A stretch of 64,000 bases of DNA from Ganoderma boninense (lineage: Eukaryota > Basidiomycota > Agaricomycetes > Polyporales > Polyporaceae): assembly GCA_002900995.3 (NCBI GenBank), contig CM035304.1, positions 3,132,823 to 3,196,822 of the forward strand, given 5' to 3'. Each line of letters starts with the position of its first letter. The first letter of the stretch is position 1. The notes below the pieces were generated by a model, which did no database searches, was not told the DNA's origin, and saw only the letters and a program-made list of their open reading frames with translations. The position numbers were made by a program, and so were the translations under genes. Shown here one piece after another: positions 11,180 to 22,270 of the stretch.

Positions 11180-12644
11180 TTAATAAGCATAAGCATAACC
11201 GGATGCGGATCCTTCCTCCCCTGAGGTGTACTCGGCTCCGTCTTCAGACTGCTCCAGAGCGTCATCTGCACCCACGCTGAGTGCGTTGAACTCTTCCAGG
11301 AGGCGGTCGCGTGCCGGATTCTTGCGAATGATGATCCGGGATGCAAGGTCCTCGACGAGATGTAAAGGCAGGTCGGCAGCAGATAGCAATGTCGCCATCG
11401 CGCGGTAGGCGGACGGGCAATCTAGGACAGTATCCTCCAGCATCGCGATCTCGGCTTCAAGACACCTTCTAAACGCAGCGGAGTCTTCGCTGTGAGTTCG
11501 ACGCACGGAGGGAAGGGCGAGGAACGCCGCGACAGAGACAATATCGGTTTCGTCGCCCGAGTCCATGGCTTTTGAGAGTAGAGTTTTGGTGAAGAGATGG
11601 CACTCCGGTGGTGGTAGTTTGTGGAAGATCTGCTCTGCGCCTGCTACGTTCCGCGTCGTGAAGAAGGTGTGAGCGTACCGCGTGGAATTTTCCCCCATGG
11701 TGTCAGGAGGGTCGACGTCGATGTTCGTGATTTGCGTAGAATGATTGAGGGCGAGTCTCTGACTGTCCTCCGCGCCATCGTCGTTTAATCCATATATTTC
11801 GCTCCTCCGCACGTCTGCACCAAACGCGTCCCGGGGTCGGGGATACATGCAGTGGTCTAACATGCTCTGGAGAGACAGACATCTGAGTCTGAATGCCGCG
11901 ATATTGGCTTAGAAGTGGACTCACCATCATCATGTACCGAGTCTTGAGGGTGATCATATCCTCCTTCAGCACACCCTCTATTTGCGCCATGAGAAACAGC
12001 GAATCGATGAGATGCGACGCCTCTGTCGAGGACACGATGGGCCGGAGCAGGCTGCAGAGCATAACGCAATGCGCCTCGGAGTGACAGTCACCTGAGACCC
12101 CGTCGAAGAGAGAGGAAACGATATCCTGGACGTCCTCCGGCGAGAGTATGCCAAGACAAGGAGCTCCCCCGCAAAGCCAGCCAGGGTCCGCGCGTCTCGC
12201 TCTCCTTCCCTACCTCGGCGATCGGCGGCGTCGAGGCTGGCCAAGAGGACAGCTCGAACCGCGGCGGGGAGGGACGTTGCAGGGTCGTCAAGGTGATATG
12301 GATCCACGCTCCGCCAGCGCAGGCTCTCCCCCTCCCCCTCGTCCGCCGCCCTCTGCACCAGGCTCGCGAAGAGCCCGATCCGCGCGCGGGTCCGCAATGC
12401 ACCGATGGACGAGAATGTGTGCGCACGCTTCCGCGCTGGCAGCGTCTCCCGATCTCTCGATGCGGGTCGCCAGCGCAGCGAAGCGATCGCCGATGCGCGA
12501 GAGGTTGCCTGGCGTCACCTTGTTGAGCAACCCGCACAGCACCCTCCGCGTCGACATCCAGTCCGACGGTATGCTCCAGGGTCTCCATGCGCCAGCGAAG
12601 AGCTTCGAGGTCGACAGTGCGCGGGGGGTCGTCGGCGAGTGCAT
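11180..12644 (-). CDS. MIF4G-domain protein (eIF4G-like)
   Basis: The N-terminal part reads CGLLNKVTPGNLSRIGDRF and continues into RIERSGDAASAEACAHIL. This is the typical opening of a MIF4G domain, the HEAT-like module by which eIF4G and relatives bind eIF4A and RNA. Later helices (TLAGFAGELLVL, SPEDVQDIVSSLFDG, SHLIDSLFLMAQIEGVLKED, MITLKTRYMMM) complete it. A GT-AG intron at 11867-11924 leads to a last exon with an acidic C-terminus ending SGYAYAY. Without the eIF4A/eIF4E-binding context this could be an eIF4G paralogue or another MIF4G protein. The frame breaks twice without an intron: near 12375-12400, and near 12155 where one G seems missing between LLVL and ILSP. Start ATG at 12644 is the first in frame before the domain; a further upstream exon is possible. 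Confidence 0.7.
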
Positions 12645-13241
12645 ATCGGCGAGCCTGAGGAAGGGGGGAGCGGGGAACGACAGTGGTGGGAACAGAGAGT
12701 GAGAGAGCGACGGCGGGACGGCCTGGCGAGGAGCGCCATGTCCTTATGAGCCAAAATGAGCGTGATCACCTCCCGAGCCCTGTGTACCGGGACAGGGCGG
12801 CGAGGAACCAGCATTAATACTGAGGACCGAACGCTGAGCCAGCACCCAGGCCCATTGTGGCGCATCTGGTCAGGGAACAGTCGCCCGTGGATGACTACGC
12901 TCGGTCAACCCCGGCACGGAGCGCGTCCGAAATGAACGCCGCAGCAGCATGAACCAATAAGAACGGCCGAAAGTCCTGATGAGTGGTCATAAACTTCAGC
13001 AACGCCTCGCCTTTGTACAACCTTGGTGCATTTCAGACGAAGCAGCGCAACCTCATTGCTTCACATGTTTACCGCGACTCCTGTACAAGTCGCCATTAGA
13101 GCAAACGTCACAGGCACCATTCGCGGCGACGTACCTCCCTGAGAACGCTGAACAGGCGTGCAGCAGAAAATGAATAATCAGCGACGGCGGCGAACACATA
13201 GCACACGAGAGACGGCACAGAAATGAAAATTATCCCATAGA
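12645..13241. other. Intergenic, nothing recognised
   Basis: Contains the presumed promoter of the MIF4G gene and the 3' flank of the DUF1917 gene. No coding evidence. Confidence 0.45.
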
Positions 13242-15996
13242 CTACGCTCTTCCTCTCTTCTTCTTGGGAGCCGCCTCCACGGACTCTGCATCGCTCTCAG
13301 ACTCCTTACGCTTCCGAGTGGTTGGTGCGCTAGCGGCCTTCTTCGCCTTCACCTCCGCCTTGCGCGCCGCCTCTCCGTCTTCGTCGTCCTCGTCTGATGC
13401 AAAGTCGTCAGCGGGGGCTTTCTTCTTCGGCGCCGGTTTCTTCCCCTTTGACGCGGGTTTCGCACTGGCCGCTTTGCTGGGCGGTTTTTTCTGCTCTTCC
13501 TTCTTGGGTGGTTCGCCCTCGTCATCAGATGCGAAGGGGTCCTCGGCACCCGCCTTCTTCTTGAGCTTCGGCTTCGGTTTGGCCTTGGTCGCAGCGCCGC
13601 CCTCCGCCTTCTTGGCGGCCGCCTCCTCCGCTGCTGCGCTCTTCGCGGCGTTGAGCTCAGAGAAGTACTCCTCTCTGAGCGCCTGGACGGATGATAGATG
13701 TCTGTGAGCCGTGCGAACGGATTTCCGGACAGGACAGCCCCAGCGCGTCCGTACCTTGATCTCGCTATCCTTCATTAAGGCGGTGTTCTTCCATACCTAT
13801 CACAGAGAACCAATGCAAATCATCACTCGTCAGGGTACCTGTCTGGCATGCACGGCTTCCGTCGGCGGACATACCGTCGACGAGACGCCGCTGGGATGCT
13901 TGCTGTCCAAACCTGATTAAAGGCAGGAGAAGCGTGAGCGCCGGAAGGATGACGAGAGCCAGTCGAAATTAATCACCTATGGACGTGTATAGGTTCGTCT
14001 TGACTCCCATGAGGTTCATTCCGTGATTGCGCAGGAGCACCTTCATCACCTGTAGGCCCAAAGCTCACGGTATGAGCGATAGGGGTCCCGGAAGGCAGTC
14101 CGGTTCTCGCACCTCCGTGACGCTCGTCTGCTCATACGCATCCGGCATGTAGACACAGATGAGGTGGGAGTAATTCGGCGTGTCGCTTTGTGGACTGGTC
14201 GCCACCTTCGCGAGGAACGCGCTTGTTGAGGACAATGGGCCAGAAACGAGAGAATCTATCGACAATGTAGTTTGTGAATGGTGGTTTCAAGCGGAACATA
14301 ATCTATGCCGCACAAGGCCTCATTCCGCTACGTACGCGACAAGTGGCTTTGATGCCACAACGTCCGACGAAGTAGCTTCCGCTATTACAACAAGATTAGG
14401 GGATCTTCAACAACTGAGATGCTCAACGAGCCGACAACCTTGGACCATCCACAGCTGGCCATGAGGCAAGTGGCAGTGGGCTCAGCTGGAAAATGGCGAG
14501 AATCCCTCTTCGCAGCCATAGTCGTAGCCGTAGCTCGGCCAGACTTCTGATTCATCTACGAGGTACTCAACAGCGGGCTTGCAATAGCCGAAAAGGGAAG
14601 GCTCATTTGTGAAGACAGATCAGCTGGGTGGCAAATAGCTAAGCCCGTCGTGTTGGCTGCACCACGAACTTTCGATGATAAGGTCTCAAAAGGAAGAACT
14701 GGAAATGGAATATAATGGAACGTGACATATTCAATGATGTATACCGCTCGTGGTGCGCATCCAATACGACTGAAAATTTCACCCTTCTCACAGAGTGGAT
14801 ACAACCTGCAAGTGCCATTGACTGGGGCGACCTTGAGCTTTGAGCGCCACAGATCGCCCCAGGCCGTGCAAGACCGCCAGGAAGCTCATTCTTGGGAGCC
14901 TTGGGCCTCTGAATAGACCTGAGACGACTTGTACAGGTCCCAAGAAACACGCAAGAAGGTGTATTCTTGCTGATATACTGAAAGCGAGGCTACCCGTCCA
15001 ATCTTTTCCCAGTGAAAGTTTAAATGTAAAGGCCCGCAGGCCATCCCCTGGCACCTCCCGCCAAACAGCGGCGGAAGTTGTCAAGGGGCAGCTCATCAAC
15101 CATCTGTGGCAGTGGACATTTGACCTACTTGCGAGGGAACTCCAAATCATGTCCACCTTGTCAGGCGGGGCGAAGATTAGCCTGCACACCCGGTGTGAGC
15201 TGAAGCATAGCACAAACGCAGGATAGTGTCAGGATGACATACCATTTTCCAGAGACATAGCCGTGTTTCAGGGAAATATCTTTCAGTTTCTGCGTCGCCT
15301 CAGCCTGGACCTTGATACATTACAGAGACGAGCGTCGTTAATGCTTGATTGGTGGCAGCATAGGACGGCGCCAACACACCTCCTCGCGCAGTTCCTTCTT
15401 GCTCCTGAGACCCTTCTTCTTGTTAGCCCGCACTGGAATAGAGTCATCATTCTACGGGAAGGATGTGTGATAAATGAATTGTCAGGTCAATCACCATCTG
15501 TTAGAACCACACAAAGGCCGCCCACGAGCACCCACCTGGATCTCGTCCACACGCTCCGTGACTCCGGCAACTGTGCCAAGGAAGGGCCGGTCACTGGTCA
15601 GTCATAACCACCGCATTTGCCATTCGTGTACGTACGGCACTCTGCAGCCTCTTTGACAGCTGCATCGGCCCCCTCGAGCTTGTCAGGGCGCTCGGACTTG
15701 CCGACCCACAGCCACTGCGGACAGGTCAGCACCGCCCGCCGCCGAGCAAGTTGCTCATAATGAATGCAGGCGCACCGGCTTCGTTCCGTCGTTCTGAACC
15801 ATCGACGGCTTGTACTGATAGATGTATGCGCGTCACGGGGCGCGAAACGAATGTGAGAACGCCTGAGCATGCTCGGAAGCCTGGGAGATGATGATCCACG
15901 GACCTTTCCCAGGAAGTCTTGGAGCGTTCCCTCGGACTTTGGGGTCCATTCGTACTGGTAGTCCGCGGGGACAACGTCGTCGTCCTTCTTGCTCAT
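13242..15996 (-). CDS. DUF1917/UPF0696 (Bles03-like) protein with Lys-rich tail
   Basis: Splice-consistent minus-strand exons (15243-15310, 15129-15181, 14113-14255, 13977-14049, 13875-13912, 13755-13796, 13242-13682) give KHGYVSGKWLIFAPPDKVD, then PNYSHLICVYMPDAYEQTSV, VKTNLYTSIGLDSKHPSG and STVWKNTALMKDSEIKALRE. This matches the DUF1917 fold (Bles03 family, an eIF4E-like fold of unknown function), including the YSHLICVY strand. The last exon is a long Lys/Ala/Asp tail with two 'DDFASDE'-like acidic blocks and the basic ending PKKKRGRA, suggesting nuclear or nucleic-acid association. The N-terminal exon starts MSKKDDDVVPADYQYEW at 15996; just after FLGK (about 15903) the frame shifts by one base before the conserved PWIIISQASEHAQAF. 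Exons between 15380 and 15700 are only partly resolved. One intron is 873 nt (14256-15128). Confidence 0.78.
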
Positions 15997-17225
15997 GGCT
16001 GGAGAGGCTAGCGGGTGGTTAACGGAATGGGGGATGGTGGTTCCGGGAAGAGCGTGGAACGTTGCTAGGCCTTGGGTGGCGCCGGTGACGCGACGCGACG
16101 CGTTATTTGGCGCTGTTTGTCTCTATACCGCCACCGTCGTCGATTACGCTGCGGCAACATCTGTGTAACAGGCGCAATATTTGGGGCAGTCCGAGGGATG
16201 GTTCCGAAGCCAGAATTATCGGACCACGAGTGTACCCGCGTATCTTCGGCGGCGGCAAAGACAAAACAGGCCCTAGAACGAGCAAGATAAGTAACAACAG
16301 GAGGAGCCGCTCCATTCGCCCGACGACGATCGTCTCGGCGACATATATGTGGTCCTCACGCCCGCGGATAGTGATAGTGCTTAAGTAACTCCCGAGATCC
16401 GTGAGGCACTCGAACCCGAAGCATGCCCTGCGACGGCACCGTGGAGTTCCACCGAACCTGTCCCCAAGCCGAAGGGGGCCGCTGGCTAGCGAACATTCGG
16501 GGTAGAATGAACACGGACCATACCCGGGATCAGAACATTGGGTCCTGTTTCTCCGCGGTGACGATCCCGCACATCAGGCCTCTGGTTCAGGATGACGTTG
16601 CCAGCCCCTTGTGTACTTATCTTGAAAATTTGTCGGGGTCGCACCTTTCGTCGTCGATACGCCGACGCCGGACCGCGTGCCCCGTGCGGCGAGCTGTTGG
16701 TGGGGCTCGATTATGCGGAGGTCTAAAGCTTAACCCCTCGGAACACATCCCAACTGATAGTTGTCGTGGTGTCGTACAGCATCCCTCCTTATTCGCATGT
16801 CTAGACTCGAAAATGACGACCCCGACCATGCTTCTGCTGCGAGAGACGGGCTAAATTCAGCGTGTCGCAGGCCTCGTACGGAATACCAACCAGCTGGGAC
16901 CACGTTCACGTTCGCCGAACAAGATGAGCTCGTCCAGGCCCGTCGCCTACTTACGTACGTTAACAAAAAGCCTTGACCTGTCACCACCGCGTCCCCGGGA
17001 CTGGGACAAACTTGGAGCACCGCAGAGAATTCTTTTTGGAGCTCTCCCGAGGCTACAGAGACTAGAACATAGAATACCTGGAAATGGGCGCGGATGAGGT
17101 CAGTGACTCACACGAGATCGCAGCAGCATCAAACGGGCACTCACAGCGACCACTGCAGACATCCTGCTGAGTGTCCGACAAAGCACGACGAAAAAATAAT
17201 TCCAGCATACAGTATACGTATACGG
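15997..17225. other. Intergenic, nothing recognised
   Basis: Lies between the DUF1917 start and the FCF1 stop. Open frames lack any family character. Some of it must hold the DUF1917 promoter. Confidence 0.45.
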
Positions 17226-18852
17226 TCACGCCGGCGCGCCCTGGTCCGGCAGCCGCTCGATCGCGTACCGCCGCCGGACGATGTACATGAGCGGCACCCC
17301 GGGGATCTTGCGTATCCGCCGGCGGAGCTCGCGGTCGCACGTCGCGACGACGTAGCACTTGTGCGACGTCACGCGCTGCACGAGGCAGTCGTCCGCGTAC
17401 GTCCCCGAGTGCGAGCACGTCAGCCGCTCGAACCGCGGATCTCGCGCCACCCTGGCCAAGTGGGGCATGTCAGCGAACGTTCGGGGAAGCACGAAGGAAA
17501 AGAGAGACACGGAAGATGAAACACGGGATGCAAGTCAGGACGTTCCTCCGCTCCGTTGGTTGTAGAGAAAATGGTAAAATATGTGGAAAACTTCGCCGTC
17601 GCGGAAGAGCGATGTCCCTGTGTAGACCCTCCCCGGCAGCCCCCGGACTTGGGCTTCGCGATAGCCGTGGAAAAGATTGGCAAGGTCGGGCGCATTCACA
17701 CTCACGCGCAACCAATGCCACACAAATCAAGGCCTATCTCCTCTCTACGCGCCACAGCGCGCGCGGGTGAGGGGGACGACAACGCATCTCACATGCAGGC
17801 AGTGTCTGATACCGCCGCGTAAATGATGCTCAGAATGCCTAGGGGTTTGGCAAGCGGCGATGGGTCTGCTACCTCCAAATGGATAGGCATGGGACAAGTG
17901 TCCTCTGCGATGGCGGCGCGGCCGCATTCGCTCGGCGCTGCGGTGGTGCGTCGCGCTGAGACGTCTGACTCACCGCCCCGCCCTTTAGGTCGATCAAAAT
18001 CGGCCCGCAACAAAGTTTGGAATATTCGCAGACGGAACTTGTCGCAGGGGAAGTTGGGACAGCATGTGGGCCCCATGCAGGTAGCCCATAAAATGCACCA
18101 CAAACTGGAAGGGACTCGTAACGACAATGTTGCGATGCTCTTTACCGCAAAGCGGGGAGAATGCCCTGGAATGCTCCCGTGAGCGCAGAAGAGGAAGGGG
18201 GACGCACCTGAGCGCGACGCGGTACCGGTGTCCGAGCTTTTCGAGTTCCGCCATCACGCAATCTGTGACACACGGAATGCCTGGGGGAGGAGGCGGAGGA
18301 GGCGCGGGTGGGGGGTTGGGGAGAAGGCATCATGAGGACGGGCACGGGGGGCGCAAGGTCCGAGCGGAGGACGGGGCATCACTCACATTTCGCGTAAAGG
18401 CAGTCCATCATGCCGCTGACGAGCTCCAACTTGTTCTGAAGGCTGAAGTTGATGAAATTGGTGTCGATGAGGACGCGATAGGGGGGCACGAGCGCGGTGT
18501 TGTGTTGCAGGAAGAGGGAGGAGGAGACTTGCGGGCTGGCGGCGAAGTTCTCATCCGGTCAGCGGGAGCCTTCTCCGGCAGCAGGGCAACTGAGACGTAC
18601 GCTCTCTTGCCAGCTTCTCTTTCTCGGCCTCCTCCTTTTGCTTCTGCTTGAGCTGGTTCTCCTTCCTGTTAGGCGGTTTCGCTTTGTGGGTAAGACGGCG
18701 GAACGGAGACAGTAAGACCGACGCACAGGCGGATGTCCTTCGGATTGAGCATCCGCTTCACGGCCGCAAATTTGCGGGTCTTTTTGGCCTTAACCTGGAT
18801 ATCTGTCAATAATGTGCACAATGAATGGTTTCCAATGCCAAGAACTTGCCAT
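17226..18852 (-). CDS. FCF1: rRNA-processing protein Fcf1 (PIN domain)
   Basis: Fcf1 is a nucleolar small-subunit-processome protein needed for early pre-18S rRNA cleavages. Exons at 18850-18852, 18727-18794, 18597-18665, 18387-18535, 18208-18280 and 17226-17451 join in frame to 195 residues, the usual family length. Hallmarks are [19 protein letters not shown] at the N-terminus, [19 protein letters not shown] with the first PIN aspartate, [19 protein letters not shown], and [20 protein letters not shown] followed by [14 protein letters not shown] near the end. The first exon appears to hold only the ATG and is followed by a GCAAGT donor, so this would be a GC-AG intron. The last intron is 756 nt, more than ten times its neighbours. 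In Fcf1 the PIN acidic site is partly degenerate in the family, and nuclease activity is not implied. Confidence 0.93.
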
Positions 18853-21800
18853 TGTGGCACAGGAAGAGGACCAGAGGTGCGTCCGGCGTTGCGGTGTGGA
18901 GGTCAGTGGCTGAAAAGTGACGGCACGTGGCTAGATCCGAGACGCTGGGTACGCTTCTCTCGTTCTCACGATGTTGATCCGGAAGCAGGAATCTCGGTCG
19001 GCACCCCGGAGTCAAACGGTACGTAGCGGTACACCGTACGTACGGGCGGCTGGGCGGTCACAACTCAACTGCGCACCAACGCTGCCTCCGAGGTCTACGA
19101 GCCTGGTACGCTGGCGAGGCTTCGCCAACATTCTCATCGTCGTCCTCGTCCTCGTTCTAATCAGTGCCCTTTATTTAGGGACATCATCTCGCGAAGCATC
19201 TGGAAGCACTCAGCAGCATTCAATCCGCACGCCCTGATTGTCTCTCTATCAACATTCAACAAATGTCGATCATGCACCGCGCACCACAGCCCGCACGCAA
19301 ACTCCCCGAGGCGACAACCGTGGGTCGGCAGGACCCAGCCTCGGTCGACGGTGAGGCGGCGGCCCTCGGGTCCCCTCTGACATTTGTTCGTACGTCGCGC
19401 CCCATTCGACCGCATCGGAGGAGGCGAGCCCTGCGTGTGCTGTGTACGTGTCCGCCCTTCGATGCCTGCGCGGCACCATCGACGATTGACTGCCCACAAC
19501 AGTGACAGGGCCAACTGCATCGCACGCACCTGCGTCCAATTAGCAGGTGGCGCGCGCGAGGAGGGGGGGTCCATCGTGAGTGCCGGTTTCCGCCTAGTCG
19601 AGAACAACCTCTTCTTTGCCTTTTTGCCGTCCGGCTGCGGGCTTTCTCCGCAGACGATGGGGTGCGACTTACGAGAGCGACGGGGAGAAGGGGCCCGCGG
19701 CCGAAGGAAGGCCCAGCGTTCCGTAAGAAAAGAAACCGCTCCAGGAACTGCAGCGGGTCCGTCGGACGGGTGCTGGTGTCTGCTTGACGTTTCTGTGCAT
19801 GCCCGCATAGGGGACGCCGGCGGGGGGGTTGGGCGATATGCGCCCTTGCTCTCTGTCTGTCTGTCTGTCTGTCTGCCACTCTCTCTCTCACGTTTGTCGA
19901 GCGTTGACTGCGAATTGGCTTAGTGCGCCGCCTCCGCGGCCCAGCGCACGATCTATGTCCGTCCGCACACCCCCCGCGCGTATTTTGCTCTGGTGCCGGA
20001 CAGGATTGCTAAGGCCGCGGGGCGACGCTGAATCATACTGGAGAAAGTGGTCAGACACGCGTTGCTATCTGCCTCCAACGCCTCTGGGTGGCATGCTGCA
20101 GAGCACTCCATGGTGAGACAAGCCGTCGAGGGCGGTGATTCAGCACGAGTCATGCACGTCGTCCACGATAGGGCTTCGCATTCCGATGAGAAACCCTCGC
20201 ATGCCCAGGCGATGAATGGCTAAGGTTGCGTTGAGTACTGACACGGACTCGTCCATGCGGTGGCTACCTGTCGTGCTAACAATCGGTGGCCCAGACGATA
20301 GCCGGAATTCAGTTGGCGGCGTCGCACCGATGGACAATCAGCTTCTGCTGTTCTGAAAGACCGGTCGAGTCCGTAATCCCGTACGTATCTGGTTCGTTAT
20401 CCCACTGCGGCTTTGTTGGTAACGTGAAGTAGAATCAATCGCGGCCGTGGTCTATCAGAACGCCCCACCCGGTCGCGGAGCACTCGCACAAAAGCTGAGA
20501 GCGTTTGCATAACCGCGCCTTCCACGGTGGTAAGTCATAACGTTCCAGGGCACTCCGTGAGCTCAACCTTCGGTCCTCTTACGGCACGCTCGCCACAAAG
20601 GAGAAGAGCCACCTCTCATGCAACGCCATCAGCATCGTCCGATGGGAGGTGACCCAGCTAAACTTTAGGCTCGGCTGGCCGGCGCTCTGCCAACGCGCAG
20701 TTGGCACGCGCATTCCCTTTCTGCGCCCCCGGACGGCATCGGGAGATTTCCGCTCTATTCGCATTCCGGACTCCGAGCGGTGCGGCGTCCACCCCGCGTG
20801 CACTGGACCACGACAGCCCCATTCGCGCGTCGGCGCACGCACGGACGTCGCTGGTTGGCCCTGCCCGACGCGCCAGGGCGCGGTTAACGCGACTCTCCCC
20901 CGCCACCGATGGACGCAGCCTTTAGGGCGGCGCGCGGCCTGCGGAAGCTTCGTGTGAGGAGCGATATGATCAGATGTGAGATGATATGACGCCTGGCCGG
21001 CCAGTGATGCATTTGATGCTTCCATTGGACCGTCGCGCGCTCCAGCCTCCCTCCCTGGACGCGAACTTGGAGAACGCAATCGGGCTGATCTTGAAGCGCG
21101 ACTTGCCGGGCCCAGCAGGCAGCGCACGGATCCGTTCCCTTGCGTTCTTCGTCGTGTCTGGGCGGGTCCTCATCATTGTCCGAGGGTTATTGTTATTGTA
21201 TCCGTGCGGCGTGCGATGGGCTCAGGTCGCGCCGCCGCGCGTCTTTTGTTGCAGGATGGCGCAGAGGGACGCACGGTAGGTTCGTCGTGGGGCTTGGGAG
21301 CATGCTTGGACGGAGACAAGGTTGCGACGCGCGGGCACGCCCGGCAACGCGTGAGAGGGCAGGGACGAGCCCATCGCCGCAAGTTGCGAGGCCTCTGCCT
21401 AACGCGGTCTGGCGTCGCCACAGAAGACCGTAGCTCGACCGCCGCGCCGGCCACGGTACGTCCGACGGGATTTGCAGGCCCATCTGTCGACGCCTGGGGC
21501 CCGCGGATGGGCACTGGGCTGAGATCCTGTGTTGTGCCCTGCGCGGGCGTCGACGTCATGGCGCGCTGCTTGGCTTGAAGGATGGATGGGGAGCTGAAAC
21601 GGGCGCAACGGATGATAGGGACGCCGACCCGCCGCACCGAGATTGAGAAGCATTTACCTGCTGCTGTGCGGCATGAATGGTTGGAGGTGACTGGAGAATG
21701 ACAGACATTTAGTGACTTGATACATACTGGGCAGAGGCAGTGGATTTTGAATGACTCGGCGCTCGGCGCACGGTAACTTCGTGTATTTGCTGTGCGTCCT

Positions 21801-22270
21801 CGGCCGGCGACCGGGCGACGGGCTGTAGGCGCTCGTCCAGTCCGGCAGAGGACGAAGAGAGGGGGCGAAAAAATAGCTCCTTGGGCGCAAAATTGGAACT
21901 CATTTTCGATATTTTCATGGCGACAATGCATTCTATCAGGGGCACCGATAGCTGCTGGCCCATGGGACTGGAGAGCGCGCAAGGAATGGGAGGCATCCGG
22001 CTAAGCTCGTGGCCTCACGGATGATCCGGCCGGGCAGGTCACAGATCGCAGATGCTCGGTAGGGGCGCTAGCGCTGATTACCGGATGCTTGTTCCCCTCC
22101 TCGAAGCATAGGTTATCCTCAGCCGTTACGTCGACGGCCCTCCTCAGGCCTATAAAGACCCAACATGTTAGCGACCACCGTCCATCCCCACACCACTTCG
22201 CCCTCACCGCAAATTCCCTCCCTTCCAACATCCTCACCACCTCTTCTCCAGCATCCTCCTCCTCTCCACA
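18853..22270. other. Gene-poor stretch upstream of PAL
   Basis: About 3.4 kb without a gene I can support. Frames of 180-270 codons occur on both strands, but they overlap each other, are Arg/Pro/Ala-rich and show no splice-supported continuation. The (TCTG)n microsatellite at 19851-19876 lies inside. The last 300 bp before 22271 are pyrimidine-rich (many CCTC/CTTC runs), as in many fungal promoters just upstream of the start. Confidence 0.45.
19851..19876. repeat. Microsatellite (CTGT)n
   Basis: About six consecutive four-base units of CTGT/TCTG, followed by a CT-rich run near 19880-19890. Confidence 0.85.

Noticed and set aside
18853..22270. Several 180-270 codon frames in the gene-poor stretch
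   Set aside because: Overlapping on both strands, biased composition, no family motif and no exon continuation.
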